Of a stretch of 64,000 nt of DNA, positions 1 to 15,157 are shown one piece after another. Position numbers and translations under genes: made by a program. The notes beneath the pieces were generated by a model. The model had not been told where the DNA came from, made no database searches, and saw nothing but the letters and a program-made list of their open reading frames with translations. Source of the stretch: Unio delphinus (lineage: Eukaryota > Mollusca > Bivalvia > Unionida > Unionidae); the NCBI GenBank assembly GCA_029339505.1, contig JAQISU010000094.1, positions 9,443,501 to 9,507,500 of the forward strand. Reading direction: 5' to 3'. Every line of letters starts with the position of its first letter. Positions within the stretch are counted from its first letter, which is position 1.

Positions 1-1073
1 TATGCCAACCCCTTGATGTCATTTTGGTATATTTTAGCAACTGGTTTTATATCAAGACAATTATCAACATTAAATCAAATAGAAAAAATCGGAAAGAAAG
101 TGCGTAGGTAAAAAACATGCAAATAAAAGAAACACTACTGCATCACTTATGTTTAAAATGTTTTTTTGATTTCTTTACTATATATAATATGAAATAATTA
201 TGCAATCTAAAATGACCAAAATATAACAATCTACATATTTCTACAACTCGATAGCTAGGATCTAAACAAAATCAAAGATTGAGACGTACTATACACTCTT
301 GAATTGTGCTGGAAGGTTATAATGTTACTACCACGATAATAAATAATAGATTCATGTCAATACAACAAAAGAGCAGTCTTCAGATATTTAGTATACAATA
401 TACAGGCATGATATTTTCCAATTTCACTTGTCTTTAACAATTGACATTTTCCAATAATAATGTACAAATGGTTATTTTCTACAAATTGTATATTTTATTG
501 CCAGCTGATACTATTGGCTTCTAAGTGTTATGAACATGCCATTTATGCTAGAATGTAAATCGTTAAAATATGTTAAATGTACGTTTATTTATAAAACAAA
601 ATATTAAAGTTTAAACATATTAGCATAAATAGTCACAAAACCTCGAAGGAGTAGCAAACAATAGCCTAATTAGACAGTCATGAGAAACAAGGTTTACAAG
701 CCTACAGTAATGCATAACAGATTGAATACCTTCTTCAAAGGAGGATGAGTTCCTGTTTTATATGACCCTCAGCAAGTCAAATATTTGGCAAGTTTTTTCG
801 TTATTGCATTTTAAAAACTTTCTTTCAGTATTCAATTGTACTCGGTATTGAGTTTACTGTGAACATTCCAACAGAATGAAACTTAAGTGAGGAATGGGGA
901 TATAACTAACATGTTCTGTCCAAAAGAATGTCTACATCAATAGACAATGGATTCATCTCCTCAATTACCGTCGACAAGGTATCCTGTACATGATATGAAC
1001 ATCTTCGTAAAACGATAAAAATAAACTTATTATATTCCAGGTCACGTGATCTATCATATGATGTAGCTCAATA

Positions 1074-1149
<76 letters not shown>

Positions 1150-1452
1150 AAAATAAAACGTCTTACACGCTAGTTTCAAAAACGTTTGCAGAGAATATTT
1201 AGTAAAGATTATATGGTCGAAATTTAATTAACTCAACAACAAAAAAATCAGAAACTAGAAAAAGCATATTTTATATACTTCAAAATGTGCTTGTTAAGAA
1301 TTTAGCTCGATGTAAAAATAAAGGACGCATCCATGAAGGTATATGACACTATGTAAGTGTGTGCGTGTATAAATCACATGTAAATATAATATCAATGGAG
1401 AATATATTTTTCACACTCACCACTTCTTTCGCCATTAACCATTCCGTATTCA
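1..1452. other. Gene-free AT-rich DNA with one (TA)n tract
   Basis: No convincing coding frame, RNA gene or transposon is visible. A (TA)n microsatellite occupies about 1078-1150. Confidence 0.7.
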
Positions 1453-2320
1453 TAATGTATCTGGAGTGAGTAGCATACACTGCATACATTAAAATAACAA
1501 TTGAAAACAGAAAATCAAATATACGTAAAGTAATCTCCTGATAATAGTAATGTATCTGGAGCGAGTAGCATACACTGCATACATTAAAATAACAATTGAA
1601 AACAGATAATCAAATATACGTAAAGTAATATCCTGATAATAGTAATGTATCTGGAGTGAGTAGCATACACTGCATACATTAAAATAACAATTGAAAACAG
1701 AAAATCAAATATACGTAAAGTAATCTCCTCATAATAGTAATGTATCTGAAGCGAGTAGCATACACTGCTTACATTACAATAACAAATGAAAACAGAAAAT
1801 CAAATATACGTAAAGTAATCTCCTGATAATAGTAATGTATCTGGAGTGAGTAGCATACACTGCATACATTAAAATAACAATTGAAAACAGAAAATCAAAT
1901 ATACGTAAAGTAATCTCCTCATAATAGTAATGTATCTGAAGCGAGTAGCATACACTGCTTACATTACAATAACAAATGAAAACAGAAAATCAAATATACG
2001 TAAAGTAATCTCCTGATAATAGTAATGTATCTGGAGTGAGTAGCATACACTGCATACATTAAAATAACAATTGAAAACAGAAAATAAAATATACGTAAAG
2101 TGAACTCCTGATAATAGTAATGTATCTGGAGTGAGTAGCATACACTGCTTACATTAAAATAACAATTGAAAACAGAAAATCAAATATACGTAAAGTGAAC
2201 TCCTGATAAAAGTAATGTATCTGGAGTGAGTAGCATACACTGCTTACATTAAAATAACAATTGAAAACAGAAAATCAAATATACGTAACGTAATCTCCTG
2301 ATAATAGTAATGTATATCAG
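1453..2320. repeat. Tandem satellite, 95-bp unit, about 9 copies
   Basis: The phrase AATGTATCTGGAGTGAGTAG recurs every 94-96 bp at about 1453, 1548, 1642, 1738, 1832, 1928, 2022, 2118 and 2212. Units are highly similar. The fourth and sixth units share private changes (CTGAAGCGAG, GCTTACATTACAATAAC), so a 190-bp dimer was duplicated inside the array. The short open frame across it is a by-product of the repeat. Confidence 0.95.
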
Positions 2321-3943
2321 TTTTCTTAAAACACATTGTGTACATATCATTAATAAATTAAAGTGATATAAATGTACAACAACCACATAATTAATGAAAT
2401 TGACGCCGCTGAACACTCAAATCTATGTATGAATCAATAAGTCAGATTTCATGTTGGAATTATCTAACAACACATTAATGTTTACATGTTACCAAATGAA
2501 ATGACCAACCATGTTACTTTCTTAATGTCTAATGGCCAGGATTTTTATGTTTTATTTTTAGAAAAGCATCATCAACAATAACAACTACGCTGCTTGCTTT
2601 CCTTGTGGCTTACATTATAATGCATCATTATACACACGACAGACAGACTAGTATAGAATGATGAAAAAGATAAATCATAATGTTCCATATTTAACGATAT
2701 AGCTTCATTTCGGTTCACCACATTGGTTTATTTATCATCAGCAAATTTGATTATAAAAGTCAAGTGGGCGATAAATTCCTCAATGACTGTTATGCTTTGT
2801 GACATAAATATTTACTTTAATATATTTTGCTAACATTAAGCAAATTCTTAATGAGGATTCAATTTAGAGTTGGGTTTTGTTTTTAATGTTGTTAAGCTAT
2901 ATTGCAATGACAGAATACTACATTAAATTTCCCCCTGAGTACTTCAAAAAAGGGCATGTATTAGTATCAATATAATATAACATATGTAGAACACACACCA
3001 CAGACCAAAACAATATTCTAGAAAGAATGTTTAGTCTGAGTTAAAATTTCAAAAATCAATTCTGTAATTTGTCTATTTGGGTATGTTCACAAAATAGTAA
3101 ACAAGTTACAATTATACCTTTTAGAACAAAATATAAACCATTACGATATACAACTTTGTCTAAGTTTACGTTGCATTTAAAAAAATATGTGAATATATTT
3201 ACCATTCTAAAATAGCACAATTATAAATGCTAGCTTTTATCGCCCTCTATTCAATATACTAATGAATAAATATCAAGCGTTACTAATATATTGTTAATTT
3301 ATAAATTTTAAATAAGATAAAATTGAACAAACTAGGCTAAGACCTACACTGTGCGCTCTGCAGAAAAATAAATACGATTTATTTCAGTACCTACTTATTG
3401 TAATACGTCAAGGATATAACAACATATTTTCCCGTTATGACTGAGCGAACAAAATCTCAAATGTCAAGCACCTACATGGGGCAGGTCCGATGTCAATGTT
3501 TCAACTATTTCCATTGAATCGAGATAACAGTCGTTGTCAACAGAAGGGTTCTTAAACAAACTAATATCACACATAATTTACCTCTAATCATCTAACGACA
3601 ACACAATTGAGTGACCCTAATTTCAAACGTTAATGGTTTGCTATGCTACACATAATTATGATTTTTAAAGCAGCAGATAGATAGTTCAATACACACATGG
3701 CAAAACATGACCCAAAAACTCGATACGAAGAATATTTTCTATCTCAAATTAGCAAACACGTGAACTTGAGAATATCTTCAAAATTCCTTATGCTATTAAA
3801 TTCGAAAGGCTCATTCTAAAAAGGAAACAGATACATGATACAACAAAGGCACGTGTATATTTTATATATCATGACGCCGGCTTGGCTAATTATAGGGTTT
3901 TACATATATCTTCCTGCACCAACTCGTCATAATCAAACAAAAA

Positions 3944-4004
<61 letters not shown>

Positions 4005-5352
4005 TATGCATGTTCTACAATGCTTTTAACTGAAAAAGAACATTATCTAATCGACTCATATACACTTCGGCTGCTTTTTAAACAAAAAAATTATAATGCT
4101 GTGATCTAAAGGATCTTATTCATCGAAGCAATTGTATCAGTGACATATTACATCAGGTCTTCATGTTCAGATTTTGTTCAAATAAAGCTACCACTTTCAC
4201 ATCATAAAGCGTGGTGTGTTTTAACGCCATTGTCAGCATATGATAGGCTATGCATGCAGCCTGTATAACTGGTGAAGGAAGAACCCGAGAAGAACCTCGA
4301 ACCCACGAGAAAATACTGCCAAGATGTCTCATGAATCACACTAGTCGATCACGTTGACTTTGTTGAAATTGCAGTAATCCGAAACGGTAAGATCTTTCGA
4401 ACAACCCACCACTCTGGGCGCACAACACATCGTGTGACTAAAGTCTTATGACTACAATGTGACGTCATATGATTATTTTGTACTAAAAGAGAGCTGTATG
4501 TTTCCTTCACGTGTATGTTAAAATTAAATTGTACTGCACTGCCTCCTGCTTGCTTTTTTACACTGAGGAAGTACCAGCCAGTTGATACCCATATCTCTGT
4601 ACAAAACAAGAAAGCAAGGAAATAGTGCGCCAAAATGATTTCGTTATTTTTCCTTCCCTCAAGATCAACAATGTTAACTATCCACATCGATGTTGATAAT
4701 TATTTGAACTATTCAGATAATACTTCTCAAAGAGCTTGTACCACCTGAATACCAGAGCTTGCGTAACTCACAATCAAAGCATTATTGGTAACTATAGACT
4801 ATACGTCGTAAATAATATGCACGAAATTGTTCGAGACATAATGATGACAAAGTAGCAAATAATTGGTTGTGCAGCTTCTGAGACATATGCCCCAAACTAA
4901 ATTATTTCATACACGCGTCTCTACTTTTATATTTACTCTTCTTTTATCTTTTCAGACAAGTTATGGTGCCCCCACCCTCTTTTCTCTTATCTTATTTTGC
5001 TTTCGTCTTCATGTTCCGTCTCTCACTTTTATGTCACTCGCTCTGCATTTCTAGTTGTATGTCTTGACCTTCGTTACTTTATTTAACTTCTTGTTGTGCT
5101 TCCTTTCCGTAGACATAGTGTTGTTGTTGTTTCCCATTTTGTTATAATAACTTTCCTTTAGTTTTTGGAGCCTGTTGATGTTTTTGCTCTTGTTGTTAGT
5201 GTGCTGTTGTTGTTTTTTTTTTCCTTAATTGGATTCTTTAGTTCTTTTAGTTGCTGCTGTTCTTCCTCTTTGTCTCCTTTTGGAAAGAGAAGATTGTCAT
5301 TTATGTAACAAATGTTTGTTCTTTCTCTAAAGATGTTGGGCATATTTTCTTC

Positions 5353-5356
<4 letters not shown>
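2321..5356. other. Gene-free AT-rich DNA with a (TA)n tract
   Basis: No gene recognised. A (TA)n tract lies at about 3947-4001. Around 4260-4350 the minus strand has a box-B-like GGTTCGAGG and a weak box-A-like stretch about 48 nt upstream, which might be a decayed SINE but is not firm. Confidence 0.6.

Positions 5357-5429
<73 letters not shown>
5357..5429. repeat. (AT)n microsatellite
   Basis: Uninterrupted AT dinucleotide run of about 73 bp. Confidence 0.98.
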
Positions 5430-5432
<3 letters not shown>

Positions 5433-8400
5433 AAAATCTGAATTATATAATGTTTTCAAGCATATGTTGAGTCGTGCATAATATGTAAGTATGGCTTCAC
5501 GTTTGCTTCATAATACAATCGGGAAGAGATCAGAACGTGCACTACAAAATCCAAAGTAAAAATAATATGTAATATAATATAATTAACTTATGTATCAACG
5601 ATGCGATATATATAAATATAGAAAAATATTATTATTTCTTTAAAAAAAAAGATTGCTCAAATGTAATCCACATAAAACACCGATTTAGCATACAATTACT
5701 GCTGATTTAAAGATGCGTACCAAGCGACAAAATAAGTACATCATTGGCAATAATGTGATTTTCAGCATATATATATTCAGATAATTATAAATCGCATAAC
5801 ACAGATGTAGTAGTAGCAATATAAATTACTTATCAGTTCATCATAAATACGGGTTACAAGGATTTCATATGCGTTGCCAGCTCCACATGTGCCTCCAATT
5901 GACAATGTTTACAGAACCACCCACTTGCCGTCATGACAATTTGCGGTTAGAAAGCTGTTACATGTAATAGGTAGAAAATTTATAGGCCAAGCGTTGGCTA
6001 TGTTTAGGCAGTAAAGTTGCGCTAATATACAGTGTCTTATGAAACACATCGAGTGTTTTATAGCAGGATGACACTGAACCTGGGAGGAGACTCACACAAA
6101 AAAGAAAGGAGTTATCTAGTTACTTTCTTGTTTTGTTTGTTCTGTAAAAAGATTCAAAATACAAATGGTTTAATTTAAACACGACTAGCTTAGTATATCT
6201 GAAAATAATACGGTTATTTACCAATCCTTAAATATATTGATGCAAATTGAATGGTACAACTCTCCTTCCACCTCAACCTATATCTTGTACACATCTCTTA
6301 AATTGTATATGGGTACACGCTGATCGAATTACTGTAATTTATTTATAATTGATGGGGATTTAATAACAAAATACATGTATCAGTTTTGGTTGTTGGAATA
6401 TCTCCATTAACGTTACATAGTGTCAAATATTTTACACCTAAAGATTCTTCGATTCTCAAACATGTAGGAGAATTTGGGGGTATGCCGCATTGTTACAAAC
6501 ATCTCAGAAATATATGAACTTTATTACTTCCATTCGAAAGAGAAATACTTTTAACTATTTTTATATATTATTTATTTATTTTAAAGTTTTATGGATCTGC
6601 ATGGATTCAGATCACATGGTCAGATTCATATAGTACAATCAAGGATATGTAAAACAACAACCCTTTAAATGTTTATTCTATGAACAGACAAGAAGCTTAT
6701 AGGTTTATGCGTTCATAAATGATGACTGTGTTCAAGGCTGAACTGGGAATGTAAGCATGACATCTTTGGATAAACAGGTAAAACGTTTGATTGATGTGGC
6801 CATATCTACATTGGATAAGGTAACACGTGCTATCGTCATGTTTATGTATAAAGTCTTCAAAGGATAAGTTAATTAAAAGGTGTTTTCTTAGTGTTGTAAG
6901 ATTACTTTTATCTTCTAAAATGTTCTCTTGATGTCTATAAACATGACATGATAATTATGACAGACACCTCTTATCAGGAACAGTCAGCTGTGTAAAAGAT
7001 ACGATAAGCTTTTTTTCCAAAATAAAATGTATAAAAGCCGTCTTATTTCTCTCTAGCATTACCATTTTCCGATTTGAAATGATTTTTGTGGAGGTGGGAT
7101 AAATTATTTGTTTCATTGTTTCCTTTTCCTTTTTCCGTTTTCCTCTTCGATGGATTTGCCGAATCAGGTAAAATTTTTGTTGTAAATTAGCCAATGAAAG
7201 CAATAATAATTTGTTTTTATTAAGTAAGTAAACCTCTGATCTTTATTTCAAGCTAAATCTGAAATATTTTGAGTTTAACATGTGCGAACGGGATAGTAGA
7301 TATTGTCCTAGTTAACCTGACGTTTTCCTTGCCTGGATTTGAAAAGAAAATATGTTGATTGTAAGTGGACCTATACGTAACTATATTACACGTTTATTTA
7401 TAAATCCACGGTGGAATTTGTACTTACTTGTACGTAACTATAATGCAATCTTATTTTTAAATACGCAGTGGGAATTTTACTTACTTGTAAGTAGGAAGTC
7501 TAATAAATTGAAAATTTCATTCATGTTGATCTATTGTCGGAAACGTGTCATTTCTACAGATTTAGCTACTCCTTTCGAAAATTCCGCCAAGAAACTAAAT
7601 ACACTGCGTTGCTGATTATACAATTTGCAAGAGTCAGGCGAAAATAAAACATTTAAATGAAAAGCTATTAAGTGAAATAAAATTTAGTACTAAGAATTTA
7701 AAAGCAAATGTTCTTCAGCGATCTGAAACACAAATGTTCTCAGATTATATATGTGTAACAGGTAATTTCCACGTGATATTAACTAAAGGCTTCTTTGTGT
7801 ACTTAGTCGGATATGAAAATTATCCTGAAGAATGGTTAGATTTAACTGAAGAGGTGGATTTAACACTGGATATTTGTCATTTCCCATCGAAAGGTAAAAC
7901 TACTTCCTAAAACAAAGCAGATTTAGACAGGTAACTCAACCCTTCTAATGTGTTTCAACATATCAAACTTAATTGGTTGAATGACATACAATAGAAACAG
8001 AATTCAAGCACACGTGGTAGTGTTTACAATTACTGTATACGTCCGTATGACAGGTATGGCCGTACCTTGAAACAAATATAGCTGCGCCATTGCAATTATT
8101 TAATCTTCCATGCTTATGTTGCTAGCTGAACAGGAACAATCGACCAATGCCAATATTGAACAAACATACTATAAGGACGTTTGTGTGCATTGACGGTTTA
8201 CTTTGGGTGTTGGTATTATAATATCACAGTGGGGAAGGAATGTATTATTGACCTTTAACATTCATTTGTCAGCTCACGAGACAGTATACATATGACCTAC
8301 ATATTGGACTTCCGCCTTAAACTTGACGTCTATAGAATTTTTTTGAAACTACATACACAGTTCATTGCAGTCAGCAGATAGGCATAAGGAAGTGCATTTT

Positions 8401-9379
8401 AATTGAACGCGTAAAAAAGGTCTGTACCAGTCATAAAGATGGTTTATCGCGATACCTTATCAGCAAACAAATTTAATGTACGTAATGTGATGTGCTTGGA
8501 GATGATTGGGAGTATTTACTGTAGTCAATATAAACAAGCAACATTTGCCAAGTAAATTTTGTCAGTGTTGTAAGCTTACTTAAACAGGCTGAATTCTTCA
8601 CGTTTAGAAATTAAAGTAAAGGAGAAGCATATTGTTATGTTTATTTTCATCTTAAATAAGCTTAATATCTTTTCTTAATCTTTTTATTGAAACCGGTGGG
8701 ATCATAGAAATGAAGAGAAAGCGAGAAATAATGAAGAGTAGTTTAACTTTTATTAAATTAACATAGCTTCTTTAATTCAGTATTTATTACCGAAGATAAC
8801 AATTATTGTTAAAGGAATAGGGGAATAATAATTTTTTAAGGAAACGAGAACAAGACGGATGAACTTGGTGAATTGAATGGTAATATAATTGGTAAAGGGT
8901 TTCCATTAAAATAAATGCTTATATTTTTCAATAAAAACAATATGAAGAAATTGGCTTTTGTTATTCTGTAATTGGGAGCTGTTCAAGAATACATGGCAGG
9001 ACATTTCGTTTTCAGATTTAAGATCAACATGGTTTCAAATAGTGTATTACAATTAATAAATATTTACATATAATTTAATGATAAAGAAATTTAATAAGTA
9101 ATTTAAAAATATAGTATAAAAATGTTTCAAATACATTCTAAGATTTTGTGATCCAATCCGATATATCAGTTCTATAAACTGGCTTTACAATGCAGTCCGT
9201 GATATCAGAAAGAAATAATTTGATTTCATAAAATTGGAAGATATCCAAAATATACACACAAACCCTATAATCACGTTACAATTCAAGAACATTAAACATT
9301 TCGCGTATTGCTTAATAATAAATCCGAAGATATCCACAATTTGAAAGAAACTTGTTCGATAAAATTGATATCAGAGTTT

Positions 9380-9380
<1 letters not shown>
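5430..9380. other. Gene-free AT-rich DNA
   Basis: No coding region, RNA gene or repeat family recognised. The longest frames (82-87 codons near 7.0-7.6 kb) show no domain or composition typical of protein. Confidence 0.6.
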
Positions 9381-9433
<53 letters not shown>

Positions 9434-9434
9434 T
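9381..9434. repeat. (GATA)n microsatellite
   Basis: About 13 tandem copies of AGAT. Confidence 0.97.
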
Positions 9435-9915
9435 AGTGTGGGTTTGTTTGATGGATAGATAGATATGGTATAGTCTGAACTACTGTGTTTTAAGCATAAT
9501 TTTAACGACAAAATATGAGTATATCCGAACTAAATGTCGATTGTACGAAAAAAATAGCTGTCAACAAAAATTTTAAATTAAACATGAATGTCTTATTGCT
9601 TTGAGGTCAATCTTCATACACAGAAAATATGTAGGAGATCAATTTCGTCTGGACGATTGACGGCCGAAAGGATATCTGAAACTGCTAATATCACCTAATG
9701 ATAAAGATCATAAATACAGATACTGCCAATGCAGCGGAAGTTCAAGCAGAAAATGGGCAAGAACATTTAGAACGATCAATAAAGATTTATAAATTTAAAG
9801 AACATTTTGCACACTGATTCAGATATGTACAAGTCTTCATGAAACCACTATGCCATGAACTCTTGTATCATTCATTATTACTGTTTTGTTTCCTTGTTTT
9901 CTATTATGCTTTATC

Positions 9916-9916
<1 letters not shown>

Positions 9917-10006
<90 letters not shown>
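9917..10006. repeat. (GT)n(GA)n compound microsatellite
   Basis: A GT run of about 34 bp passes directly into a GA run of about 56 bp. The frames through it encode only dipeptide repeats. Just upstream at about 9838-9860 the minus strand reads TGGCATAGTGG, which fits an RNA polymerase III box A, but no box B follows. Confidence 0.97.
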
Positions 10007-10008
<2 letters not shown>

Positions 10009-12599
10009 TTTTGATTATATACCAAATAAAACTATAAACAGTACTTGAACACCAAACTTGACACAAGTTAAATATTCCACTGTGTTAGTAGGGACAAATA
10101 AGCAGAGAGTAACAAAAAAATCCTCAAACAATTATATGCAATACCGTGATCATTTTTACATCACTTTGTGTAAATTGTTTCAAAACATTTGCATCAGACA
10201 TTTTTCAGTTATGTCATTACTTAGAATATATCTATGTTTAGACCTACTCAGAAAAGATAGAAAGGTATTTCTTCATATATTCGTCTGATACATGCATGCC
10301 CATTTCTGAGAGAAAGATAGACAAAATACTATGAGAAAAAATTACCATAATAATAACATTTTCACGGCTTGTCATCGCCATATACGCTACCAAAAGCCCA
10401 GCGACTTTTAAACTACTTCAGTTTTGTAGCCATTATTTTTACTTCGATTTTGTTTTCTTTCAAAAGACTTATACGACAAAAAATAGCCTTGTCTTGCAAA
10501 ATTATTAAAGTCACGTTTTCTGTTTCAGTTGAATACATGGGAACCTCCATTAAATGCGGTGTATTATATACTAACAAATCATGAATAGAAGCTTTGGTTT
10601 TGAAATAAAGTGTTGTTTGCGGTTATCTGTACGGATCTTAGGTCAAACGTGCTCAAGTTGTTATTTTCAACGATACTAACATATTAGTACCACAAATCAT
10701 ATGCTCTACCGGTATGTTGTTCAAAAAAAGCAAAAGCTATTTTATATGAGCTTCGTTTATGCATAAAGATGAATGTCCATGCATCAGAGAGGTAACTGAA
10801 AATTAACCTTATAAATAATATTTGAGAAATTCATAAGAACGATCTCTTCAATGTGTTCCGCTGCAACTGTGTTGATCGATATGACCATAAGTAAATATAT
10901 AACACAAAATGTCCTTAAGTATACCCTATTTCTAAATGTCTATAATTGTTAGAAGACTGATTAGTTTAATTGTTTAATTACCTCCCCTTCACCACATGGT
11001 GCAAACACCCATACGAAGACATAATTATACGAACATTTCATATAAAAGGATACATAAAAACTGAAGAAATCAAATGCATAACCAGATCAGAATCATATCA
11101 TAACGTATAATCTTCATAGATACAGGAAAGTATTATGTTTCTTTGTGTGTATATAATGTACGAATAGAATCAGCCAAATGAAGCACAGTAAGTACGTTAA
11201 AGAAATCGTACAAACTATTCCTTATTTTCCTTTTACAAACAAAGATAGCTATATCATGTGAAACGTTTGATCAATGACATGAACTTGTCAAAATATGTAT
11301 ACTTGTCTGATCATTTATACACAAATATTTTACTCAAATGATTTACCTTGTGAAACGCATTTCTTAACTTTAGAAGCCTTACTAAAAGCCTGGTATAGAA
11401 CTTGAAAAGTTATTATCATTTCAAAACTGGTAACCTGTACCTAAAATGTTTTGTTATAGCAGTCAGAATGTAAATATAGTTTATAATTAGTTGTGAATGT
11501 ATAGTTTTGTCAAAATAATTAATAATAAAATTATCCTTTAAGCAAATTTTCTAACTTAAACTATAATTTTAAAAATACCATTGGCTCCTTTCTTTAAATA
11601 TCAAAGGCCGCATTATTATTATCTAGTATCATAGCTTTATGTAAAAATGATTTTGTTCAATAAAACTTAATGTAATTATTTAAACATTTTATTATTATGC
11701 GGCACAACAACACCTTTCAAGTCAGAATGAAAAGCTATCGACACTGCGTTGTCATGAAGTAACACCCATCCAATGTATCAGGAACAAATATGCACAGTCG
11801 GGTTGGAGCGTGGACTTAAATTGTCCAAACGCTAGCCCGGCGCATCACTAACACAATCTTTAAAACGCCATGTAGGAACATAAGACAATGCGTTTTTGTA
11901 CGAATCGTTGTGATATATACAATTCTATAAGTAGTTACTCTCGACCACATTACATATTTACAGGTAGCAGACCAAGATCAGAAATGGAATACCTTCCAGC
12001 AAATTGTGCTGAAACAATTGTCAAGCTGACCTTAAAATGGCTTGCTTAATCTATTATTGACTTTTTTGTGACCTCGTTCAAAACTACACAATAGTCGCAC
12101 ACCTGCAGATGTAAAGAACATCTAGAATAAGAGGATGTTAAGCAACAAGAAAAAGAAAAAAGCATGAAGAGTATTTATTCTTTAAAAGTCGGAATGTGTT
12201 AAAATCATGTTGAAAAAAGCTAATTATTCTTAACAGGGAACTAAGCTTTAATCTCCTTTTTCACTTTGTCACATACACACTTTCATTCATAGCTGCCAAA
12301 TTATGCCTAAAATAACTTATATATAGCTGAATCAATACAAAACTTGAAATTAGTGTTAATATAAAGAGATCCTCTTATCTGATATAATTATTGTCAACAA
12401 GGAATAGTTGTATTCGATATGTGTGTTCAACATCATACATTGTAAATATATTATTGACATAAATATGATGGAAAAGCTATATTTAGCATGACAAATGAAG
12501 GTACTGAGGTCCAAATAAATTTTCCGGGTTGATTGATTGGTTGCTTGCTTTAATTATGGTCGTTTTGTAATATCTGTGCATGTACGAATGTTTAATTCC
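10007..12599. other. Gene-free AT-rich DNA
   Basis: No gene, repeat array or transposon recognised. Confidence 0.6.
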
Positions 12600-14330
12600 T
12601 GCACAGCAGGATGTTTAATTATTCTTGGGGAAAAGAGTTAGAGCCACATCCCACAGGCGTTTCTGCACTCGTAGTGCTGTTACATTTAACTCATGTAGGT
12701 CGTGAAACAAACGAGTCCCAACCGACTTGCATGTATGGCTTTACTGAGTGGGATCGGCCCAACACACTAACTCAAGTTTTTAAATTCTGATTTTGCAATC
12801 TGTGTTTTACTGATGTACCAGGTGTCAACCAAAACAAAATGAGATGTCATTCGTAATTGGTCTCACACATAATGAAGTCACATCGGGGCACTTGGTTACT
12901 AATTAGTGGGAATCTGTGCACACGATCGTTTTAATGTCCAGAGAGAAGTGTGGAGATGGACCCAGAGAGATCGCCAAAAGCAGACCGAAGCGTACCTGAA
13001 ACGCTAAGACCTACTCAAATCAAAATTAACCCAATTGGGTATCCATATTGCCAATATTGTGTTAACCATATTTGTAATTAGAGGCACGCGGAAATAAGAA
13101 AATTTTCCGATTACATAACAATCCAGAAATATTTAGTACTATAGAGTACATAATTAAAATAACCATACTTAGGCCCATATAAGGTATGAGATTGTAATTT
13201 TGAACGATGAACAAAGGGTCAGATCAGTGTATTGGTTTGATCGAATTGGGGTTCCAAGCCAAAGTGGAATCCCTTGGTAAGAGGCACTTTGGTTCGAAGT
13301 CCTAAAATGGGCTGTTTGATGAAGCAGGTTTGATGGTATGTCGGCTGATTCTTTTTTTCTTCAATCTCCGCTGCCGTCCAAGTTTCTTCGGGAATGCATC
13401 AAACTCATGTAGTTCTGTTAGGACCTCAGCGGCGTTGACATAAGATGTTGTTCGATCGTTTCGTTTTAGCGTTAGTGGAGGGTCCGTCTACGAACTGTGG
13501 AGCGAGGACTTAAGACCAGAGGCCTCACGCTGCAGACCGCCGCTGCAACAGCAGCCGATAGACCAAAATGGTGCTTCCTTTCTGTCGCCTCAAGCACCAG
13601 GCGGCAAGACACGATTGGTAATGATAATCCCCTTCTTCGTGTTGCTTTTATACACCTGTTGTCGCCCCTTTATCTCGTCACAGATTTCATTTCTTCTGTG
13701 ACGGTGGTACTAGGTACCTATATTATATTCAGAAGCCACTGTTTATCTTGAAATACTCTAGCGTTGATAACCTGCTGCATTCAGGTAGGAGTAGATGTAG
13801 TAATCTCGGGTGGTGACCTGCTTCTAGGAGATCAAGCGAGAACGTTGACAAATGTCTCATTTGGTTGCACTGCTTTACAGAACGTGGTCTGGTTGACCCT
13901 ATACAGTTGAAACCTTAAGCCTGGTCTCATTAGTTGTTTTACGTGGTTTGGTCGACTGCTGATTTTTAAAATTTCTCATTGGGTCTTGATGGAACTGCTA
14001 GATAACTGGGCTTGGATATTTTGTTTCCGCAGTTTCTGCAAATTTCCTCCTTTTCGATTCATGTGCCTATCTTATACTGCATGTTCTTCTCCCATATTAA
14101 ATGCAGGATGGTTCTTTTCTCGTATGCCTTTAAGCTCCAGCCTGAAGCTACTGTGAGTCCGAGACCTCTCAGTGGGGGAATCATTTCCGTAGCGAGAGCC
14201 ATTGTCAAGAGTAATACATTGTTAATAGTACTTGCTCGCTGCGTTGTTCACTGCGGACTTCTGAATGAACGATTTTCCGTGTTTTTCCCTTCACCAATTA
14301 GACTGGTCTACATGTAAAGCCTATCGCGTG
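12600..14330. other. Less AT-rich block, probably old repeat
   Basis: Base composition is visibly richer in G and C than on either side, especially 13200-14330. The longest frame covers 14012-14317 and has no recognised domain. It looks like an old transposon or LTR-type insertion, but I cannot name the family and see no terminal repeats. Confidence 0.35.
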
Positions 14331-14787
14331 TTCATAAATGTCATTACATTCACAACAACAGCAACAGCAACTACATTATAAAACGTTGATATTTTAATGT
14401 CCCAATGTTCACACATTAAATAAAATGTATATAACAAAAGATACTAACGCATATTATAAATATATAGACTTTTGTTCTGTCGTATGGATTACATACATAA
14501 TGTTTATGATTTTAAAATTATTTGATATAATGTAAAAGTAAACATTCCTTAACTTCAATTGATTATTATTTGAAATGTATGATAGTGCTGTATGTTTTTT
14601 CTTTCGGTTTCTGTATTAAGATCTCAGCGCAAGAAAAATGGCTAATATATCCAGAACTGTATTAGATCCACCGCCTGTCAAAAGTAACATATAAGTACCC
14701 GTGTAATATTGTCACCTGTCTGTATTATATGTATTAACATCTTTAGTAGACTTTCAGGACAGCAATAACAAAACTTGAACATACACA

Positions 14788-14791
<4 letters not shown>

Positions 14792-14841
<50 letters not shown>

Positions 14842-14858
14842 TAAATATATATATATAT
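14792..14858. repeat. (TA)n microsatellite
   Basis: TA run with a short ATAAAT interruption near its end. Confidence 0.95.
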
Positions 14859-15043
14859 CAATCATCAATAACTTTGTAAGCCTGATATATTAAAATTAAG
14901 CAGATATTAGTATGCCCAATAAATGTCACCACCCGTGTATATTGCGAACATAACCTGTGTATACTGAAAATTTCAAATATTAAATAAAATGCATGGAGCT
15001 ACACGGTGATATTAATGAAATATTGTCTTCAGCAAATGTTTTC

Positions 15044-15157
<114 letters not shown>

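Noticed and set aside
1453..2320. CRISPR-like array
   Set aside because: Units are contiguous 95-bp repeats without unique spacers, in a eukaryotic context.
3835..4029. Frames of Ile-Tyr, Arg-Glu or Ser-Leu repeats at microsatellites
   Set aside because: They are translations of (TA)n, (GA)n and (CT)n tracts, also at 9.9, 15.0, 15.7, 20.4, 23.2, 31.4 and 35.0 kb.
4260..4350. tRNA-derived SINE on the minus strand
   Set aside because: A box-B-like GGTTCGAGG is present but box A is poor and no tail or flanking repeats are visible.
4349..4687. 112-codon minus-strand frame
   Set aside because: No domain; its C-terminal part coincides with a possible old SINE and nothing else supports coding.
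9838..9860. tRNA or SINE from box A TGGCATAGTGG
   Set aside because: No box B, acceptor stem or cloverleaf could be found downstream.
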